A stretch of 64,000 nt of DNA, from contig OU015649.1 in the NCBI GenBank assembly GCA_907165275.2, forward strand, positions 8,710,001-8,774,000. Reading direction: 5' to 3'. The DNA comes from Zygaena filipendulae (Eukaryota; Arthropoda; Insecta; Lepidoptera; Zygaenidae). Each line of letters opens with the position of its first letter. Position 1 is the first letter of the stretch. Made by a program: the position numbers and the translations under genes. Under the pieces are notes generated by a model, which saw only the letters and a list, made by a program, of their open reading frames with translations, was not told the DNA's origin and did no database searches. This document shows positions 1-11,080 of this stretch, in pieces.

Positions 1-780
1 GATTCCTTTACCTTCCTCATGCATAAGGGATAAATTTAACAACAGCACATCTATACCCACTTAGAAACTTTTCTTTATAAAATAGTGTAGAAGTGTCTTA
101 AAATTTTATTAAAATGAAATAAATAGTCAGCTAATTAACTAAGTAGGTATATCGTAAAATTTAAATGTTTATGGATTGCGTAATTCACATAGCTATAAAA
201 ACAACAAACCAACAAAATGTAACAAGTCTAATAAGAAAATATGGGAAGTTACAAAAAGACATACACTTACATAGCTGGCTTAATTAGCGTTCATAAGAAC
301 GTGTCCGCTATCCGTGTTTTGTTATATTTTTTCCATTGTATGCAAATTAGTTGTGGAGTTCATCCATCACTTCATATTTGCGGCCCGCCGACGTCCGGGC
401 TGCCCTGTGCTAGCCTACTGGTCATACACGCGCTAATTGGGATCAACAATGAAATATAAATAATTTAAATTTATTGACACGAATGTAGGTATTTAAATCA
501 TAAAAAAACGCGGTACATGTGAAGAAATAGTAGGTAGATGTGATGTGTTTTAAACAGAGATTTTTGTGACGATTTATATTTAAATAGGTACTAACGTATC
601 ATGGTTCCCGATCATTAATACCACATCTCTCAAATATACCTACTATGTGGGCGTCCAAGCAAAAAGGTACCACTTATCGGCATTTAGTTTCCGAGACAAG
701 AAGTGACGAAATTGCGTTCGCGATTCTAATTGATTATATTTTTTTAATAAATGCTCAATTTTCTTCAATTTCATAAGGGG
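1..780. other. AT-rich stretch, no gene seen
   Basis: No convincing open frame, RNA gene or transposon terminus was recognised. A 72-codon frame near 241-459 has no codon-like composition and no recognisable motif. The end of the stretch grades into the Helitron array that starts at 781. Confidence 0.5.
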
Positions 781-1440
781 TAATCTCTGGATCTACAGTT
801 CCAATTTTGAAAATTCTTTCACTTACGGGAAGCTGAAGTAATCCTGATTCCTGAGTGTCATTAGGATACTTTTTGTTCCGGAATTCCCGCGGAAACTCCA
901 AATTTCCCGCAGGTAAAACCACGGGGGAACAGCTATCTCTAGATCTAGGGATCTAGCGAACTGATTTAGAAAATTCTTTCACTTATAGGAAGCTTCAGTG
1001 ATCCTGAGTGACATAGAGTACTTTATATCTCTAAATTCCCGCGGGAACTCCAGAGTTTATGAGTTCGTTTATTTGTGAAATTGTAAGGGGTAATCTCTGG
1101 ATCTACTGTACCGATTTTGAATATTATTTAATTTATAGGAAGCTACAGTGATCCTGAGTAACGTAAGGTACTTTTTATGCCGGAATTCCCGCAGGAACTT
1201 TGGAGTTTGTGAGTTTTTGAGGTTATAGGCGTAATCTCTGGATCTACTGAACCGATTTTAAAAACCTCTTTCACTTATATAAGACGCTACAGTGATCTTG
1301 AGTGAAATAGGCTACTTTTATCCCGGAATTCCCGCGGGAACTCCGGAGTTTGTGAGGTTGTAATCTATGGATCTACTGATCCAATTTTAAAATTTAATTC
1401 ACTTTTTCACCTCCAAAATTACCGCGGGGGACAGCTAATA
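781..1440 (+). mobile_element. Helitron-derived tandem array, about five units
   Basis: The segment 'taatctctggatctac' recurs at 781, about 936 (diverged), 1091, 1232 and 1361 (diverged), a spacing of roughly 130-155 bp. Each unit continues through 'accgatttt', 'ttcactta..gaagctacagtgatcctgagt' and 'ggaattcccgcgggaactcc', the internal body of the Helitron-like elements seen elsewhere in this window. Unit 1 keeps a 3'-like end (hairpin remnant then 'gggggaacagcta', near 923-935). The array closes with another (ccgcgggggacagcta, near 1422-1437). The array therefore arose by local amplification of a non-autonomous Helitron body. No protein is encoded. Confidence 0.7.
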
Positions 1441-2886
1441 ATTTTATAAGTAGGAGACGTACGCCATATATTCCGATATAGGTATCCTATTTATCTTTCT
1501 ATCAGTGAAATATTTTTTGTAATTGGTACAGTAGTTTTTGAGTTTATTTATCCATTACAAACAAAGACATGTTTATAGTAGATATTAGTGTAGATAAACA
1601 AGCTTCTGATATGACCCAGATGAAATAACTGAAGCTTGAAATATGATAATTGGACGATACTTTTTGTGACGTAAAGAGTCACTATAAGAAAAGATGGGGA
1701 TCAAATGGAATCAATCAGTTTATATGGAAGTGCTCCTTAGTGCTTGAATTTTCTAATCACGAGGATCAGCTAATAGTCCTAATTAATAGATAAATAAGCC
1801 TCACCGAATCCTCCTCTCCCCTCTTTTGTTTTCTAAGGAAGTTAATTTGCTAGTGCCACATTTGAAAGCGTTTTCAGGCGAACTTGTCGCTTCTCTATTA
1901 TTATCTACATATTAATTTATAGTATAATACTACTATCTATCTATACTAAAAGGCATGACTTTGTACAGGTAAAAAATAGAGAAATAGAGTTAAGTTTTCA
2001 TCATTATTTATTCTTGAGCATGTCTCCAATGTGTGTCAGTGTATAATATTTTAATATTTATTTATAATGTAAATATGAAATTCATAAATGCTATACGCGT
2101 GCTTTGTTAACACGCGTATGTAAATTCGAATCCTTGTTGCATTTAGAACGGGGCGGCCTAGTAATTATGTGCTTTCATTTGTCTATTCTATTTCTTGGAA
2201 CAAATGAGCGAGCCCCGCGTGTAAGCTCGCTCCATGTTAAGCAGTTATACTAGTAGGCAGTCTAATCTTGCATTGCCATTAATTTAAAGAATACGCCGGC
2301 GTAACCGTCTTTACTAACATCGTCGTAACACAATTCTCCTTCACATATTCTTAATTTGCATATAAAATTAATTTCGAGCAAACGTAATAAGTGTACGTGA
2401 GGTTGCCTTCAACCCGCCCATGCTGCATGTTCCAAAACGAATTAAACGACATTCATATACTTGGAGAATAATAGAGTCTACGGTTGGTGGTTTTGCGGCG
2501 TAAGTTTAGTGATATGGTATTAAAAATTACATTTTTTCCGTTGTTGAATTGTAAAGAACGATGACAGATAAAGGCGGGCTGTGTGCCCAAATAGATAAAC
2601 TAGTGTGGAAATTAATGTCTACATTTACTGGTGCATGAAGTTTGTAGTTAATTATAGGTTTATAGTTATACCTACCCACGCATTTAAAGTGTGTATTAGT
2701 AACATTGTGTTACCATTATCGTTTTGTGAGAAAGTGTATAAATTATCCATTGCATTACAAATTATAGACTTTAAACACAATAACTATTTTACCAAGGGGC
2801 TAAGTTTTACTATTTGAAAAAGAATTAAATTGTTGGAAGACAGTGATAACGTACAGCTTAATGGGCATGTTGACTAATTTTGTTTT
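1441..2886. other. AT-rich stretch, no gene seen
   Basis: Only short chance frames are present, the longest about 70 codons at 2605-2817 starting from TTG. There are a few scraps resembling Helitron ends (for example 'ctatactaa' near 1943). Nothing else is supported. Confidence 0.5.
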
Positions 2887-2887
2887 T

Positions 2888-3152
2888 TAGTCCGTCTTGT
2901 AGATTATTAAAAAATATTGGACACGTATTTTTTCTTTTTTTTACGTTAACAAAAAAATAACGGCGATATATTTAGTTGAAATTTCGCGTGACGTCACTAT
3001 TCTGACAGTTTGTATGGCGGTTTTAGCGGTTAGTGACGTCACGACCCCCTCACCCTCAACTTTAATGCGCTTTATCTCTGTATATTTTAATTTATTTGAA
3101 AAAGCAAAAAATATATATCTATTGTTTTTTTTATTTTCTAATTGACGGACTA
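2888..3152. mobile_element. MITE with TAGTCCGTC inverted ends and paired TGACGTCA palindromes
   Basis: The ends are inverted copies: tagtccgtc at 2888-2896 and gacggacta at 3144-3152, flanked by T and A so that a TTA/TAA-type target duplication is possible. Inside, the 13-mer cgtgacgtcacta (2987-2999) is matched by its exact reverse complement at 3031-3043. Both carry the CRE/ATF-type palindrome TGACGTCA. The rest is AT-rich and has no open frame. Length and structure fit a non-autonomous DNA transposon. The superfamily is unresolved, with PIF/Harbinger as one option given the 3-bp TWA-like flank. Confidence 0.6.
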
Positions 3153-4407
3153 ATTAGAATTTTGATTTTCAAAAGTAGTCCACATCCCCATTGTATGTGA
3201 TGGCTAGCTTTGCAAAAAATGGCAAAATTAAATATTGTGATTATCGTACCGACTATATTTAAGAGTCAAATATTAGATTTGTCAATAATTATTATTTAGT
3301 AAATATTAATTCATTTTTATTAAATTCATGAAGTAGCTTATCCAATATAGCTAAAGTAAAACTTATCCATTCGATTTTGTTTTGGCTTTAAGTTCAAGTA
3401 GGTATATCCAAAAATAAAACGGTTATTTGTTACATACTAGTGATTAAACACTACCATCAACCGTTCCCTTCGGTTTCACTTGCGTGAATTTCTATATTTT
3501 CTCTGGAATCCTGGGGTTCCAGAGAAAATATTATTCTTTCCAATACATAAAGCTTTTACATGCGATAAGTTATTTTAGCAAAATTTCAGCTTCATATAGG
3601 TCAAGTAATACCTATGTATTTAAAATATAAAGGTGTTATTTGCTCATATTTTGTGCCTTGGAGCGTAGGGGTAGAGCGTTAAGACTATAGCCGTAACGCT
3701 TGCAAAGGCGTCAAAATCTAGAAAAATAAATATCGTAAAGGATAAAATTATATACAGTTATACCTAATGAGTTTTATGGTTGGGTCCCCCTTTATTGAAC
3801 GGCGCGTGTGCTCACCGACCATGGTGTCAGTTTACTTTATGAACAAATTAACTATTACAAGCGCAACAAAACAAGGTTCACATTACTGATACGCCATCTA
3901 AAAACACTATTATGAATTGATAATTTTTATGATGGCCGTTTTTATCGCGGTAATTATGCGCTATAATTTTACGATGCTCGTCTTCAACAACCTCACACTC
4001 CTCCTCTAAGTAAATAGTGACTGTCAAGCGTTTTATAGTAAACTGTTTGTATTCTTCTTGTTTAATAATGTTGTTTTTTATTAAATTTAATTTTTTTACT
4101 TTCTATAGGACGGTACAAATGCAAATAAATGTGTGTATGTTTGTAAATTATTGATCCGATTATAATGAAACTGGTAGGTTCTGCGTCCGTTCGCGAAGGT
4201 TCTTGATATAAATAGTTCATGCTGAAATCCCAACGCTCAAGCTGCCGAAACCGCAGGCACCAACTAGTTTTTCATAAAAATAATGATTAATTTTTAAGGA
4301 TTTAATGTAGTTTTTAGAAAACACTTCCAACAAAAACTGATGGGAATATTTATTTCCTGTAGTTTTTTAAATATCGGATTTTTTAGAAAATTTTCCTTTA
4401 TTGATTA
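3153..4407. other. Non-coding stretch with degenerate repeat scraps
   Basis: A decayed Helitron-like 3' end lies near 3462-3490 (ttcccttcggtttcacttgcg). A decayed tRNA-like stretch at about 3655-3725 (gtaggggtagagcgtt then ggcgtcaaaatct) could be a SINE head but is too diverged to call. No gene was seen. Confidence 0.45.
3494..3531. repeat. Perfect 15-bp stem hairpin
   Basis: atattttctctggaa (3494-3508) is followed by an 8-base loop and the exact reverse complement at 3517-3531. It sits directly beside a decayed Helitron 3' end, so it may be a product of element decay rather than an RNA gene. Confidence 0.6.
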
Positions 4408-4616
4408 CTAGCTGTTCCCCGCGGTTTCACCCGCGCTAATTTCAGAGTTCCTGCGGGAATTCCGGATTACAGTATACTGTATAGTCTATGTTACTCAGGG
4501 ATAATGTAGCTTTCTAATGGTGAAAGAATTTTTGAAATCGGTCCAGTAGTTTTTGAGTTAAATCGTAACAAACAAACAAAAAATCAAATCTTTCCTCTTT
4601 ATAATATTAGTATAGA
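4408..4616 (-). mobile_element. Non-autonomous Helitron, near-complete
   Basis: On the minus strand it begins TCTATACTAATATTATAAAG (ends at 4616). It carries the conserved 'aacaaacaaa...ctactggaccgattt' body and a 'ggaattcccgcaggaactc' block. It ends with the subterminal hairpin cgcgggtgaaaccgcg followed by gggaacagCTAG, with T as the next base. A TC start, 3' hairpin, CTAG end and a T after the end are the Helitron hallmarks. It encodes no Rep/helicase. It is closely related to the copy at 62547-62759. Confidence 0.8.
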
Positions 4617-4982
4617 CTTACTCACTACGGAACGTTTCACTGTGCGTACCTATTCTGACACGCACTTGACCAGTTTTTTTCTTTGTTTATTAGACACGTT
4701 ATAAAAGGATTTGTAGAAAACTAGGTAGGTATAACGGTATACCTATTCCCTTCAAATTCACCCTTACATATAGCGTGCTTAACACTTCAACGGTTTTGAA
4801 CGTTTGTAGTTGGTAGTTACCTACTTATCAATTAATTAAACCGATAGGGGAGTACCTATCTAATATTGAGTAGCTACTTGATACTGACGCGTGATAACTC
4901 AAATATTAAATTAGAAAAACGTTAAAAATGACAACCAAAAGACTATCGGTAGGTAGGTATAAACAACAATTTTTACAATCAT

Positions 4983-5009
4983 TGTCTGCCTTTCTGTCTG
5001 TAGGTAAGT
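4983..5009 (+). other. Candidate recursive-splice (ratchet) site
   Basis: A pyrimidine-rich run (tctgcctttctgtctgtag) is fused directly to gtaagt, with AG|GT at 5003|5004. A 3' splice site joined to a strong 5' splice site with no exon between is the defining look of recursive splicing in long insect introns. The same letters could arise by chance, because TAGGTA motifs are very common here and the pyrimidine run resembles a CTGTCTG microsatellite. Confidence 0.25.
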
Positions 5010-5473
5010 AGGTACTAGGTACATTATCATTCGGCGACTAATGCACGAATTTGGACAAAACTCGCTAGGTATTTTATACATATTATAACTTGTTAGGTAT
5101 GCTTGTTAGCTAGGTCATCATAATATATCATTATTTGCCTAGATTTTATTCCGGTAAAAAAAGAGATCCCAAAAAAATACAAAAATTCAACTCGGTGAAA
5201 CTACAGGCAGGTCGTTAGAGCTAAAGTTATAGTATAAAATTGAAATTAATCGTTTCCCACGATTTCACTTGTACAATTTGTATTCTCCTCACCAAAGATT
5301 CCAATTTTACCTTTGAGTGTGGTTTGGATATAAAAAATAATTCTTACTCATACGTCGTAACAGGAACTTATTACTGATTCGTATTATGATTTTAGCCCGT
5401 CGACGATTTATTATATCATTTTGTTTCTCATACATATTAATAGTTATGAAATATTGTTATTATTTATAATAAA

Positions 5474-5660
5474 CTAGCTGTGGTCCGCGGTTTCACCCAT
5501 GTGAGTTTCGGAAATCCCGCTGGAACTCCAAAGTAGCCTAATTTACTTCTTATATCATCAACTAGTTAGCACTAAAAGTCCCGTCATAGTCGGTTCAATC
5601 GTTTTGGAGGTTCACCCGCATGAGTTTCGGAATTCCCGCAGGAACTCCAAACTTCTTTCC
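5474..5660 (-). mobile_element. Helitron 3' region, partly duplicated
   Basis: CTAG at 5474 begins the reverse complement of a Helitron end (ctagctgtggtccgcggtttcaccc). The block 'catgagtttcggaa.tcccgc.ggaactcc' is present twice, near 5498-5532 and 5618-5649, so this copy has an internal duplication. The 5' end is lost. Non-coding. Confidence 0.6.
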
Positions 5661-5794
5661 CAAGTACCTACCTACCTTCTCCTTGCAATATCAAACATAA
5701 CAAAAAAAGAATTAGCGAAACCAGCCGCTAGACCAGCCGTCCACGCGTGATGCCGTGACCAAAAGAAATATAGGAGTTCATTTTTATATAAGTA

Positions 5795-6024
5795 CTAGCT
5801 GACCCCTGCGATTTCATCCGCGGTAATTTCGGAGTTCCCGCGGAGGTTGCGGGAAAAAAGTACTCTATGTCCTTCAGTTCCCGAGGGAATTCCGGGATAA
5901 AAACTATCCTATCTTTTAAATTGGACCATATTATAAATGGTTGCAAAATTTTATTAAAATCCGTTCAGAAGTTTCGGAGTCCATCGCGGACAAACAACGT
6001 GGCACGTGATTTATATATATTAGA
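5795..6024 (-). mobile_element. Non-autonomous Helitron, second subfamily
   Basis: On the minus strand it starts TCTAATATATATAAATCACG and ends through a hairpin remnant (ccgcggatgaaatcgcagggg) to CTAG at 5795-5798. The 5' end differs from the TCCTTACTAATATTATAAA type, but the body (ccgaaacttctgaacggatttt, gggaattccgg) is the same kind. This is a separate subfamily sharing the 3' recognition end. Non-coding. Confidence 0.7.
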
Positions 6025-7852
6025 TAATATTAAGTAATATATCACCGACTGTTTTACGGTACGGTAAAGATACGGTCATAAAAAGTGGTGTTTTATGTTT
6101 AAATTTTTAATGAAATATATTATTATAAGCACATAAATATCGTAGTAATGGCTATGGTATTGACTTTATTGAAAAGTTAATCATATTAATGTTTAAAAAT
6201 GATTTTAGGCATATACCTACCTATGTAATGTGCCTACGTACCTACGTGTGCCATACTCACATGTAACTTGGTTGCGATTTATTGAATGAAATATTCAAAA
6301 AATGGATAATTTATTTGTGTAATTTATATTAGATTTGGCCACCGACAAGCAAAAAATTGTCTTTCCATAATCGCAATTTTTACGTGTTATATGTACTGTG
6401 ATTACGCATAAAAATCGGGTGTACCTACACGCGTAAAAAATAAAACTTTAATAAAAACGATTATATTGTTCACTAAATGCTTAGGTATACGTCCTTGCAT
6501 AACAAATAGAACGTAACACGTAATAATGGATTTTTTTAGACATTTTTTCCCTACGGTGCCTAAGATACAAACTACGAACACACTACAAACACTCCATGTA
6601 TGGGTATCTATATAGAAAGTAGTAGCTTAGTAGAATTGTCAACAACAGGTTTGCGCAGAAAATAATTATCATAAGCCGGTTTTCCTCCAAAATAAAATAA
6701 ATAAATAATATTATACATTAATATCGAGATTTATACGTAGTAACGTACCTTTATACGGCATTTATTCAAATCTCCAATGGTCTGCGCCGTGACTTTACCC
6801 GCCGCTCGCCTCGCCTTCACGTTTCCTGGGACCGATGCGAATACATTTACCATTTCTACTAAAATTTGTCAAATATATTCCTGCATACTGCATAGCCATG
6901 CGCGAAGGCATGTCATGTGAACGATAAGCAAATGACAGAAAATGTTATGTAAATTCAAAGCAGGTATAAGCAAACGCTTTTATAATGCGAGCTTGAGAAA
7001 GATTATGGTAAGGGTGTGAGTTATGCTCTCAGATTAGATAATGCTATTGTATCTACCAATACATGCAATCTCGTCTTGAAGTAGATATTTTCATAAAATA
7101 GAAAATATAATATGGTCATGGCTAACATGTAGTTAGCTGCTCTTCTTGCGATATTACCTTGAATAATTACATATAACGAAATACACCGAACTATACTCTC
7201 CATAGCTGTAGTAAAAATGTCAAAACTGAATCTTTAAACACACTTTGTTGCCATAGTTACCAATGTTATAGAGCCAAAACTGAACTGAGTTATTCAAAAC
7301 TGAATAACAGATTAACTGACTGATTCAGGTAGACAGGACAAAACGGAAAGGGGTTACTTGCGACTTTCGAGTGGTACAGATACATTACTGACGTCTAGGC
7401 GGTTTTTTTTAGTTCATAACATATGTAGGATAGCTGCTCTATGGAAAAACAACTGCAACTGCATTTTTTTTTTTCGAAATGAGTACCTATTTTGTTTTTT
7501 GCCTCGCTTTCGCGCATGACGAACTGGAAAAAATTTCATTCTAACCAAGTATTCCACGACACTCACACATTTCTTACCGTTGAAATATATTTAAGAATGA
7601 GAAAAAAAATAACCAGAGTTATTAAAGCTAACGAAAAAGTCAGTTAATAACCAAAACACCGGTAAATCATGCTGTTACTGCTTTTAATGAACGTTAGTAG
7701 ATACTGCTTGTTTAAAAGTAGTAACGTTTTACTTAACATACTATATACATTAACAATGTGATTTAATGTAGGTAAATTAATTAACTAACAAATAAATTGT
7801 CATTGTAACTTAGCTTAAGCTACCTATACTTTCGCCATGAATGTAATGATTT
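6025..7852. other. AT-rich stretch, no gene seen
   Basis: Only chance frames occur, for example 60 codons on the minus strand at 7021-7203. A short (AAAT)n run lies near 6691-6712. No splice-framed coding segment or transposon terminus was recognised. Confidence 0.5.
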
Positions 7853-7964
7853 TTAACCGACTTCCAAAAAGGAGGAGGTTCTATGTTCGATTGTATGTAT
7901 GTTTTTTTTTTTTTTTTTAACCGACTTCCAAAAAGGAGGAGGTTCTATGTTCGATTGTATGTAT

Positions 7965-8000
<36 letters not shown>

Positions 8001-8029
8001 ATGTTCACCGATTACTCGAAGACGGTTGG

Positions 8030-8575
8030 ACCGATTTGAAAAATTCTTTTTTTGTTTGAAAGGGTATACTCCCAATTAGGTCCCATTGTCACCAAGTCGG
8101 GATCTGATGATGGGATCTTGGAGAAATCGAGGGAACTCTTAAAAAATTATAGGCACACCTATAGCGATTTGGGTATTTTTGATAGTAAATCGTTCATTTG
8201 CTTTCGGAAAGCAAAATTTGAAGAAGTGGAACTGATGATGAAGACCACAGGTGGTCATCGGAACAACTCAAAAATAATACGTATTTCACGGGTTCCGATT
8301 GAAGCGATTTCGAAAATTGTTTTTTTGTTTGAAAGGGGATACTCCCAAATTGATTCCATTGTCACCAAGTCGAGATCTGATGATGGGATCTTGGAGTAAT
8401 CGACGGAACTCTTCAAAAATTATGAGAACACTTATAGCGATTTTTGTATTTTTTATAGTAAAACGTTTCTTTGCTTTTGGAAAGCAAAATTTGAAGAAGA
8501 GGAACTGATAATGAAGACCACAGATGGTCATCGGAACTACTCAATAATGGGTATTTCACGGGTTCCGAATCGTTA
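8030..8575 (+). repeat. Two tandem 273-bp units
   Basis: 'gtttgaaagg..atactccc', 'tctgatgatgggatcttgga', 'gaaagcaaaatttgaagaag', 'aagaccacag.tggtcatcgg' and 'gtatttcacgggttccga' each occur twice, displaced by 273 bases (for example gaaagg at 8058 and 8331). Because 273 is divisible by three, an open frame survives across the junction. That explains the 115-codon frame at 8052-8399 without invoking a gene. Confidence 0.8.
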
Positions 8576-8832
8576 ACTTTAATATGGTTTCCAAACAATT
8601 TATGCCCGTCACAATGTATATGGTGAAGTGGAACTGATGGTGATGTACTAGGAGAACTCCTCAACAATTAACGTCCTTGCGTCGGGAAAAGCAATATTTT
8701 GTAAAAGGTGATAAGCAGTTGACATTAAGCTATTGTAACTTAGAGAAATTACGAACTAAGTCACTTAAAAGCGAGAAATAAACAAAATTTTAACAAAAAA
8801 ATTAAAACCGACTTCCAAAAACACAAAACTAA

Positions 8833-9155
8833 AAAACTGAAAATAAAAAGCTAAAAATAACAAAATACCGATTTAATCCAAAAGACAAAAACACACGTAA
8901 TATTATTATTGGTTTGTGCTACCACTAATCGGTATGAAGTCGGTGACAAGCCAAATATGGAGGGGGTAGATAGGCTAAGTCAACTCCCGCCACCAGCTCT
9001 TCGTGATCAGGACAACCCAAGTGAACAGACCAGCGGGCTTGTCACCGAATTCAAACCGATCAGTGGTAGCACAAACCAATAATAATATTACGTGTGTTTT
9101 TGTCTTTTGGATTAAATCGGTATTTTGTTATTTTTAGCTTTTTATTTTCAGTTTT
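8833..9155. repeat. Long inverted repeat, arms about 100 bp
   Basis: The left arm (8833-8932) runs through aaaagctaaaaataacaaaa, cgatttaatcc and ggtttgtgctaccac. The right arm (9056-9155) is its near-perfect reverse complement. A spacer of about 120 bases is GC-richer (ctcccgccacc). If transcribed, it would fold into a long double-stranded hairpin. Confidence 0.85.
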
Positions 9156-10573
9156 TTTTTTTACGTCGTTTCAACCACAGTGGTGGAATTCGAGTGAGAT
9201 ACATATGTGCTTAAAAACTTTACAAGATTGAAAGGATAATTCACATTCTAGAATTTAGATACGTAGTACATTTTGGACAGACGTACAACGAAGTGATTCT
9301 ATAAGGGTTCCATTTTTTTGAGTTACGAACCCCTAAAAGACGTTCTATAGTTACCGCGACGCGTTACACTCTGTATGATTTTTCCTAGTATAAAAAACTC
9401 TTTGTTCCAAGATAAAAAGAGAAATTTTTTAGAAACAGTGCAGCCGTTTCAGATATTATTACCGATTACAAACAAATATACTTTCCTGTTTATAAAATTA
9501 TAAAGATCTCGGTCAGTTGTTGCAAAACCGATTTTTATGTTGATATGTATTCTTTTAGACAAATATAAATACATGTTATGCGATATCTCTATCAGTTTAG
9601 TGTCAGTACACATATTATGTAGCTTCTCCTTTTTTAAGTCGGTTCAAAGGAGTTAAAAATAACATAAGTCGAGGAAAATAAATAAAATCTGATGAAGGCT
9701 ATAATATTATATTGTCATTCAATCCAAGTATACAGTCACAGCGATTCCATCAATTCGTTTAGTGTAAGCTACTCGTACAAGACGTTTTCCATTGTTACAC
9801 GAGAAAACAAAATATACTTAGTTAAACACTTTTTTATAATAATAAAAATGTAGATGAAGGAAGTAGGATGAATATTCTGCCAAAACACAACGTCTCACTA
9901 CTAGGATTGATATTATGTTTTTATTATTACTTTTTAGATACATAGGATTATTTTGGAAGCACAAGTAAATACTTGAATAATTAAATTTTGAAGTCAAATT
10001 CAATGTCCCTATGATCTTAAACATAATATATAAATAATATAATTAATAATCTTGTGATAGATGTTAACGAACTTGCATAAGCCAGTTAAAAAGCGTCAAA
10101 CAGAGTGATAACTTATTAGCTAAGTTTAGCTGTACGAACTTGTGAAGTTGACCCTCTCGCCCGACTTGCTCTAGACTGCACGAATGGAAAACGTCCCGAC
10201 GTAAAGTAAGCGTTATCTATTTGCTTTGGACTCTTTATGAGTTCCAAACGAGATTCGTCACGCGACGTTAACTCAGAATAGAAGTGATAAAGTGCCCGCT
10301 AATCTGTCCCATTCGGGTCACACTTAGTTCACTTTATTAATCACAAAGCTAACAAATTACACTATACTTCCTGCAGCGTGACACCTCGCTGGCGTATGTT
10401 AATTTCATTGTTACCCCCCTCGGACAATTCGAATACCGTGACAGCGTCGCGGGGGGAAATATTAAAAAAGTATAAACTCAATACAAATATGTTTGTTATT
10501 ATGTAGATTTTATTAAAGTTATTTAGCTTCACGTCAGTTGAATTTTGGCATATTATTTGAAACATTCTTGCAG
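9156..10573. other. Non-coding stretch
   Basis: A badly decayed Helitron-like body can be seen near 9380-9510 (gtttcagatattattaccg, caaacaaatatactttcc). No gene, RNA gene or intact element was recognised. Confidence 0.45.
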
Positions 10574-10609
10574 GCAACGAAAGTGACTATAGCGAAGCTA
10601 ACGAACGAG
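10574..10609 (+). CDS. Candidate 36-nt microexon of an unidentified gene
   Basis: A 36-base segment is bounded by a usable 3' splice site (acattcttgcag, ending 10573) and a consensus 5' splice site (gag|gtaagtag, from 10610). The length is a multiple of three, as in cassette microexons. Phase 0 reads ATKVTIAKLTNE and phase 1 reads (x)NESDYSEANER; phase 2 meets a stop. The phase-1 reading is acidic and looks more protein-like. GC content is higher than the flanks. I do not recognise the family. The chief alternative is chance: gtaagtagg-like strings are abundant in this DNA and the pyrimidine tract is weak. Confidence 0.3.
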
Positions 10610-11080
10610 GTAAGTAGGTTTTAAATACATATATTAGCAGTGATAGGTAGTTATTTAATATTAGCAGTTAGTACCTGGTAGTAGTTTAGTTACTAGGACC
10701 ACTACATAATATAATTAAGTCCACTTACCTAACTCTTTTTATCTCTATACCTAATGTGTCAATTCTAAACATTAGAATTAGATACATTGGTTATTTCTTA
10801 AGTTTTACCCAGACACATCATAATATCCACAGAATATTATTTCATTAAGTGGAATCAAAATCATTTATCAGAAAATCATGACAACAACAAACCATCACTT
10901 TTTATTTTTTTTAACTCTATATATTATATAGTACTTAATACTAACCGAAAAGAACTACAGAATTTTCACAGATTGAAATTTTTGTTCTATTTTTGAGGAA
11001 TTCTTTGCGTTGCTTTATATTGTATGATGAGTAGGTATTTAGTATATCAATAATTAGTTGCAACCATTATCTACATAATT
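10610..11080. other. AT-rich stretch, nothing seen
   Basis: It has intron-like base composition with TAGGTA/TACCTA motifs and no open frame or terminus. Confidence 0.5.

Larger units (their letters stand above)
7853..9155 (+). mobile_element. Modular GGAGGAGG / long-inverted-repeat element, copy 1
   Basis: The head 'aaccgacttccaaaaaggag' occurs twice (7855 and 7919, period 64), each time followed by a poly-T tract. A body with a 273-bp tandem duplication (8030-8575) and a unique linker (about 8576-8832) follow. A long inverted repeat (8833-9155) closes the element. The same parts in the same order occur reversed at 24347-24957, and as an internally deleted copy at 40230-40662. No protein is credible: the only sizeable frame just reads through the tandem repeat. 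This family is common in lepidopteran genomes, but I cannot assign its class. Confidence 0.7.

Noticed and set aside
3655..3725. tRNA-like stretch
   Set aside because: Both boxes are too diverged and no stems can be paired. At most a dead SINE head.
8052..8399. 115-codon open frame starting from TTG
   Set aside because: It only reads across the 273-bp tandem duplication of a transposon body, has no domain, and is matched by overlapping frames on the other strand.
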